From: Labia minor
Taxonomy: Eukaryota; Arthropoda; Insecta; Dermaptera; Spongiphoridae
Direction of reading: 5' to 3'
NCBI GenBank assembly: GCA_963082975.1
Contig: OY720344.1
Location: forward strand, 17,905,580-17,969,579
DNA length: 64,000 nucleotides
This document shows positions 60,145 to 64,000 of this stretch, one piece after another. Position numbers and translations under genes: made by a program. The notes under the pieces were generated by a model that was given only the letters and a program-made list of their open reading frames with translations, was not told the origin of the DNA and did not search any database. How positions within the stretch are numbered: the stretch's first letter is position 1; each line of letters starts with the position of its first letter.

Positions 60145-60441
60145 CAGTGATTTCCAAAGTGGTCTATATCGACCACCAGGGGTCTATGGCAACCTGCAAG
60201 GGGTCTACGACAGCGAATAAAAAATTTGGGTGTCCATGAAATGAAAATGGGGGTCTACGATAGTGGATCACAGCCTATATACTTACATTATACTAACTAA
60301 TAATTCAATTCAATATGGCTCTAAAAAAAAAATGGTAAATTTTTTTTACAAAAAATCAATTTCAGGTTAAGTAGGGGGTCTACCCAATACCAAAAAACAT
60401 GACAAGGGGTCTACCACAGAAAAAAAGTTTGGGAACCTATG
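60145..60441. mobile_element. hAT-like MITE with 8-bp target duplication
   Basis: The ends CAGTGATTTCCAAAG and, reversed, CATAGGTTCCCAAAC are hAT-type (compare CAGTGGTTCCCAAAC). CTTTATAT flanks both sides exactly (60137-60144 and 60442-60449). 297 bp, no coding sequence. Interior features repeated GGGGTCTACGA words. Confidence 0.85.
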
Positions 60442-60488
60442 CTTTATATAAATATAACAAACTTATTATAGTTATCAATTCGTAATAA
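60247..60488. repeat. Long target-site duplication of the LINE, left copy
   Basis: About 240 bp covering the right part of the hAT MITE and its flank. The same sequence resumes at 61229 just beyond the other end of the LINE fragment. Confidence 0.65.
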
Positions 60489-61228
60489 TAATAATAATAA
60501 ATATTTATTTGTTTTTGCCAACTCGGCATACAAATTATACAATTTTATCATTCTGTACAGTTCAACAAAACTATAATTAAATACATAAAATAATAAAAAA
60601 ATTAATAGAAAACAAAAAAAAATACATAATAAAATAGAAATTAATACCTATATATAAATTGTATTTACAATATTGATGTAAAATTAAAATCAATACTTTA
60701 GAACATTTTGAAAATAAATTTCAATCCTTAATAATAAAAATTACAATAATAACAATAATCAAGTAAAAGAAAATTTTGATAAATGTTGTACATACGTGAA
60801 TAATTTATTAATAATAACAAACATTTATTTGTTTTTGCCAACTCGGCATACAAATTATACAATTTTATCATTCTGTACAGTTCAACAAAATTATAATTAA
60901 ATATATATAAATAAAATCAAATAAATAAAACATTTAATATAAAATATGATTTTCTTCATACTTAAAATGATTTAGAATCTATTCAATAATAAGATATAAT
61001 TTCAGCAACAATAGAGAAATCCCTCGTCATTCGTTCATGACGAAGGATCTCACCTTCAGTGCGTTCGAGATGAATTTATGAAAGTCTGTCAGTTGGGTGT
61101 CGTTCCCAACGTTTAGTAATATTTCTATATAGTTACACTCATGAACTTCCTCACATGGATATACATATTTCATGATGAATTCATTTCTTTGTGAAGCGTA
61201 GATAGGGCATTCCATCAAGAAGTGGTGG
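60488..61228 (-). mobile_element. 5'-truncated LINE with TAA-type tail
   Basis: On the minus strand: a reverse-transcriptase C-terminus, a 3' UTR and a TTATTATTATTA tail at 60482-60500. A unit of about 95 bp (TTTTTGCCAACTCGGCATAC, TTCTGTACAG) occurs twice (60509-60605 and 60826-60905), so the 3' end is duplicated about 310 bp apart: either tandem tails or two successive insertions. Tails of TAA repeats are typical of the I clade and some relatives. Confidence 0.65.
61027..61218 (-). pseudogene. LINE reverse-transcriptase C-terminal fragment
   Basis: Reads MECPIYASQRNEFIMKYVYP and later FHKFISNALKVRSFVMNE, the tail that follows the polymerase in many insect non-LTR elements (H--ECP-Y---R, then F--FI-----R). 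Only 63 codons survive; the upstream polymerase is truncated. Confidence 0.7.
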
Positions 61229-62084
61229 ATGGGGGTCTACGATAGTGGATCACAGCCTATATACTTACATTATACTAACTAATAATTCAATTCAATATGG
61301 CTCTAAAAATAAATGGTAAATTTTTTTTACAAAAAATCAATTTCAGGTTAAGTAGGGGGTCTACCCAATACCAAATAAGTTGACCTGTGGCCAAGTCCGA
61401 ACCGACCGACTGTTTGAAATAAATTAATTTCCAGCTACAGAAACAATTTCAAATAATTTTAATATATCTATTAATGTAATAAAAAACAGATATGGATACA
61501 TAAATAATAAATATAAACATTTTTAATTTTATTTTATTTATAATATATATGCAAGACCAGGCTGTGACGTCATGAATGGCTGGATGACGTCATATAATTT
61601 TAAATCAAGAAAAAACTAATAAATATGATTTTTCTCGAGGATAAAACCAATACAAAGTGCATGATTCGTGGTGATATATAAAAAAATCTCCTTTGGTGTG
61701 AAAATAACCCTTTCCTTCCTATCGTCGATCGCTAATACTACCACTTCCGGTTTCCGGAATTACACCAAAAGTTGATCAATTCATCCCACTGATGCATTAA
61801 GTAAATATACCAAATTTCATCAAAATCGGTTGAGCCGTTCAGGCTGTACACATCTATACGGACGGACAGACATCATGCTAAAAATACTTTTTTCTGTTTA
61901 GAAAATGCATGATTCGTGGAGATATGTAAAAATCTCCACATGTGAAATTTGGTGTGAAAACAATACCTCCCTTACTATCGTCGGTCGGTAAAAACATGGC
62001 AAGGGGTCTACGACAGAACAAAGTTTGGGTACCTATGCTTTATATAAATATAACAAACTTATTATAGTTATCAATTCGTAATAA
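61229..62084. repeat. Long target-site duplication of the LINE, right copy, interrupted
   Basis: Continues ATGGGGGTCTACGATAGTGG to CAATTCGTAATAA as in 60247-60488, but split by family A copy k (61376-61991). Removing k leaves about 240 bp, nearly the same length as the left copy. Confidence 0.65.
61376..61991 (-). mobile_element. Family A element, copy k, nested in the LINE target duplication
   Basis: Complete. The left copy of the duplication shows the empty site: ACC, six A, CATG. Here three A lie left of the element and three right once its own terminal AA is counted, so nothing was duplicated. Ends: TAAGTTGACCTGTGGCC and GGTCGGTAA. Confidence 0.85.
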
Positions 62085-63337
62085 AAAATTAAATTATTTA
62101 AAATTCTATTAATAAAAATTTGTATTTTTATTTCTAAAATATTAAAATATTTTTTTAGTATTATTAGTAGCTACCTAAAATAATTAAACATCATCTAACC
62201 AAATTTTAATTATCTATTCTACAAAACAAATACAAAAGAATCATATATTTTAATTTTTATGAAAATTTTAATTAAAAAGGTGAAGAGAATAAAAAAAAAT
62301 AAAATAATCAACCTTTAAAAGCAAGGACGAGAGAGGAAATAAAAAGAAAAGAAAAAAAAAGCAAAAGAAAAGAGTGTTACATTGATGAGGAGAAAGCAAA
62401 TGAAGAATTTAACGTAAAAGAAGAAGAAAAAGAAGATAAAACAACAGATGAAGTGAATGATAGAGATGGAAGAAAGAAAAAGAAAAAAAAAAGAAAAGAT
62501 ATTATTCTTAAAGATAAAAAAAATGAAACTGCTTGAAGTACACATAGTAAATTTAAAAGACAAAAATAAAAAAAAAAAATAATAATCAAAAGAAATATAA
62601 TTAAATGAACAATTCCATTTAACGCCCTGCCGTCTTCGTTTATTTTTATTTTATTTTTTCTTTAAAATAATTGAAATTTATTAAACGTGACTAGTCATAT
62701 TAATTTCCTTGTCAAGTGATAAAAAAAATATCAGTGAGAGAGAGAGAAAGCTAAAAAAAATCAAGTAATGGAGACTATTAAGAATGTCGTTGTTTAAATT
62801 TTCAATTTCTTTTATAGAAAATTTAAAAATATAAATAAATAAATATAAACGAATGTTAAAATACATAAATCAATAAAAAATGAGATTTTTTTTGTTCAAG
62901 AGAACAAATAATTATTTGTATTATCTAATAATTAATTTGCAGAACTTTTACGTGTATGACTTTATGCTCCAAACCTGTAAATGACAGATTTAACAATGAC
63001 AAAAATGTCTCACTGAAAATTTTGTCGAAAAAAACAAATAATATTTTGTGTAAAAAATAGAAAATATAAATTGCTCCTTGATATGTTAATAATGACATGC
63101 TATGGCAAGTCTATTCTGAATAAAAACAACTTTATAAATACAATACAAGCTTCCCTAAGAAGACCGAAAAGAGGTTAATAAAAAACTCACCCAAGCAGAA
63201 AAATAACGGAGATCAACATTTAAGAAGTGAAAAAAATCAGGTTGATTATTGATCATGTATATCGATATTTCATTTGATTCGTGCTAAGTAAACTTAATCA
63301 TTTCATACTACAAATAATACTAAAATTTTATATATTT
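62085..63337. other. AT-rich DNA with a purine-rich tract
   Basis: 62285-62585 is almost pure A/G on the plus strand. Minus-strand open frames there (62315-62589) are phenylalanine- and serine-rich products of that bias. No gene seen. Confidence 0.5.
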
Positions 63338-63803
63338 CATCTCATCTTATTATACTTGCATATATATATATTTGTTTTTTTGAAATTTTAAAAAGTTCGA
63401 AGGATTTTTTGAAATTCACACCATAGATAATTTTTATTAAGAAAAATGGATCTGTATAGGTTTCAGCCTCGGGAAAAATCATCTTTATTAGTTTTTTAGT
63501 TGATTTAAATTAGGAAATTTAAATGATGTCAGCAACTACGTCAGACTGAGCGCTTCCTTAAATACAAAATATTATAAATATAAATCAAATCAAATTACGA
63601 AATATATATTATTTTAAATCCACAGGCTTCTGTTTTTTAGTGCATTAATACGTACGATTAAGGGGTGTATGTTTTATGACTAAGTTTTTTAATTTATGTT
63701 CTTTTAAATTATTTGCTCAGTGAACCAGGTATTAATATTACCAGCGAAACCCGATAAGAAGGAATAATTTTTTAATGGCCGAGCGGTGAAATAGGTACTA
63801 TTT
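63338..63803 (+). mobile_element. Family C-related element, diverged copy
   Basis: Begins CTCATCTTATTATACTTGC then (TA)n, continues through CTCGGGAAAAATCATC and GATGTCAGCAACTAC, and ends GGTATTAATATTACCAGC, GGCCGAGCGG and AGGTACTA. Inverted relative of 34864-35436. Confidence 0.55.
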
Positions 63804-63853
63804 TTATTGTATTCAAAGATTTACATATTTTGAAAAATCATATAGGATAAGTG

Positions 63854-63970
63854 TGAGGTTCTCAAACTTTAAGTTAGTTCCACTTAAAAAAGTTCAGGTA
63901 CCACTAAAATGATTTTGTTAATTAAAGTAACTACCATGTGGTACATGTACCACAGTTTGAAAATTTCTGG
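63854..63970. mobile_element. Short hAT-like MITE
   Basis: The ends GAGGTTCTCAAACTTTAAG and, reversed, CAGAAATTTTCAAACTGTGG fit hAT terminal repeats. The flanking octamers GATAAGTG (63846-63853) and GGTAAGTG (63971-63978) agree at seven of eight positions. The interior repeats GTACCAC words. Confidence 0.55.
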
Positions 63971-64000
63971 GGTAAGTGATAATTGTCGTTTCTTCTTAAA

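Noticed and set aside
62315..62589. Two Phe/Ser-rich open frames
   Set aside because: Translation of an almost pure purine tract; no domain.

Overview
The window looks like nuclear DNA of an insect. It is very A+T-rich (about three quarters by eye), gene-poor, full of microsatellites, and packed with eukaryotic transposons: Jockey- and RTE-type LINEs, a Ty3/gypsy remnant, solo LTRs, mariner and hAT relics, and many Helitron-like non-autonomous repeats. This composition resembles aphid-parasitoid wasps, but that is only an impression; no host marker fixes the species.

Only two coding units look substantial. One is an apparently intronless host-type gene on the minus strand at 32667-33797. Its N-terminus resembles the N-terminal domain of MAP10, a microtubule-associated mitotic protein. 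The other is a full-length Jockey-like LINE at 39185-44205 with an 11-bp target-site duplication, an intact gag-like ORF1, and an endonuclease/reverse-transcriptase ORF2 broken by one frameshift in an A-run. A short segment at 17287-17373 with strong splice-site sequences on both sides may be a non-coding exon.

The rest is a transposon graveyard. Left part (1-23 kb): decayed mariners (63, 2846, 3834, 20945), about six copies of two Helentron-like families here called A (TTACCGACC...CAACTTA, with a GTCC/CCGT microsatellite) and B (TTACTATCTC...CTCCAG, with a CA-rich microsatellite), and the larger family C (7550, 19271, 21737) with a GC-rich terminal hairpin and a tRNA-like internal segment. 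Middle (23.9-27.3 kb): a 3.4-kb hAT-like element with an 8-bp duplication, carrying a rearranged hairpin-rich repeat (E). Then come more A, B and C copies around the MAP10-like gene, RTE and mariner scraps, the LINE, and a gypsy element cut down by deletion (44342-46603). Right part (47-64 kb): long AT-rich DNA, further A and B copies, a Copia-like solo LTR nested in an A copy, a GC-rich patch, an element with paired inverted hairpins (D), a second solo LTR, and a layered locus at 60137-62084 where a hAT MITE, a LINE 3' end with a roughly 240-bp target duplication, and an A element inserted in that order.

The most informative result is structural. Two nested insertions with the uninserted sequence present in the same window show that family A integrates inside a T-run with no detectable target-site duplication. 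Its subterminal inverted repeat lies next to a 3' hairpin. Together these match Helentron/Helitron2-type non-autonomous elements. No autonomous Rep/helicase source is present here. Family names A-E are labels for this window only.
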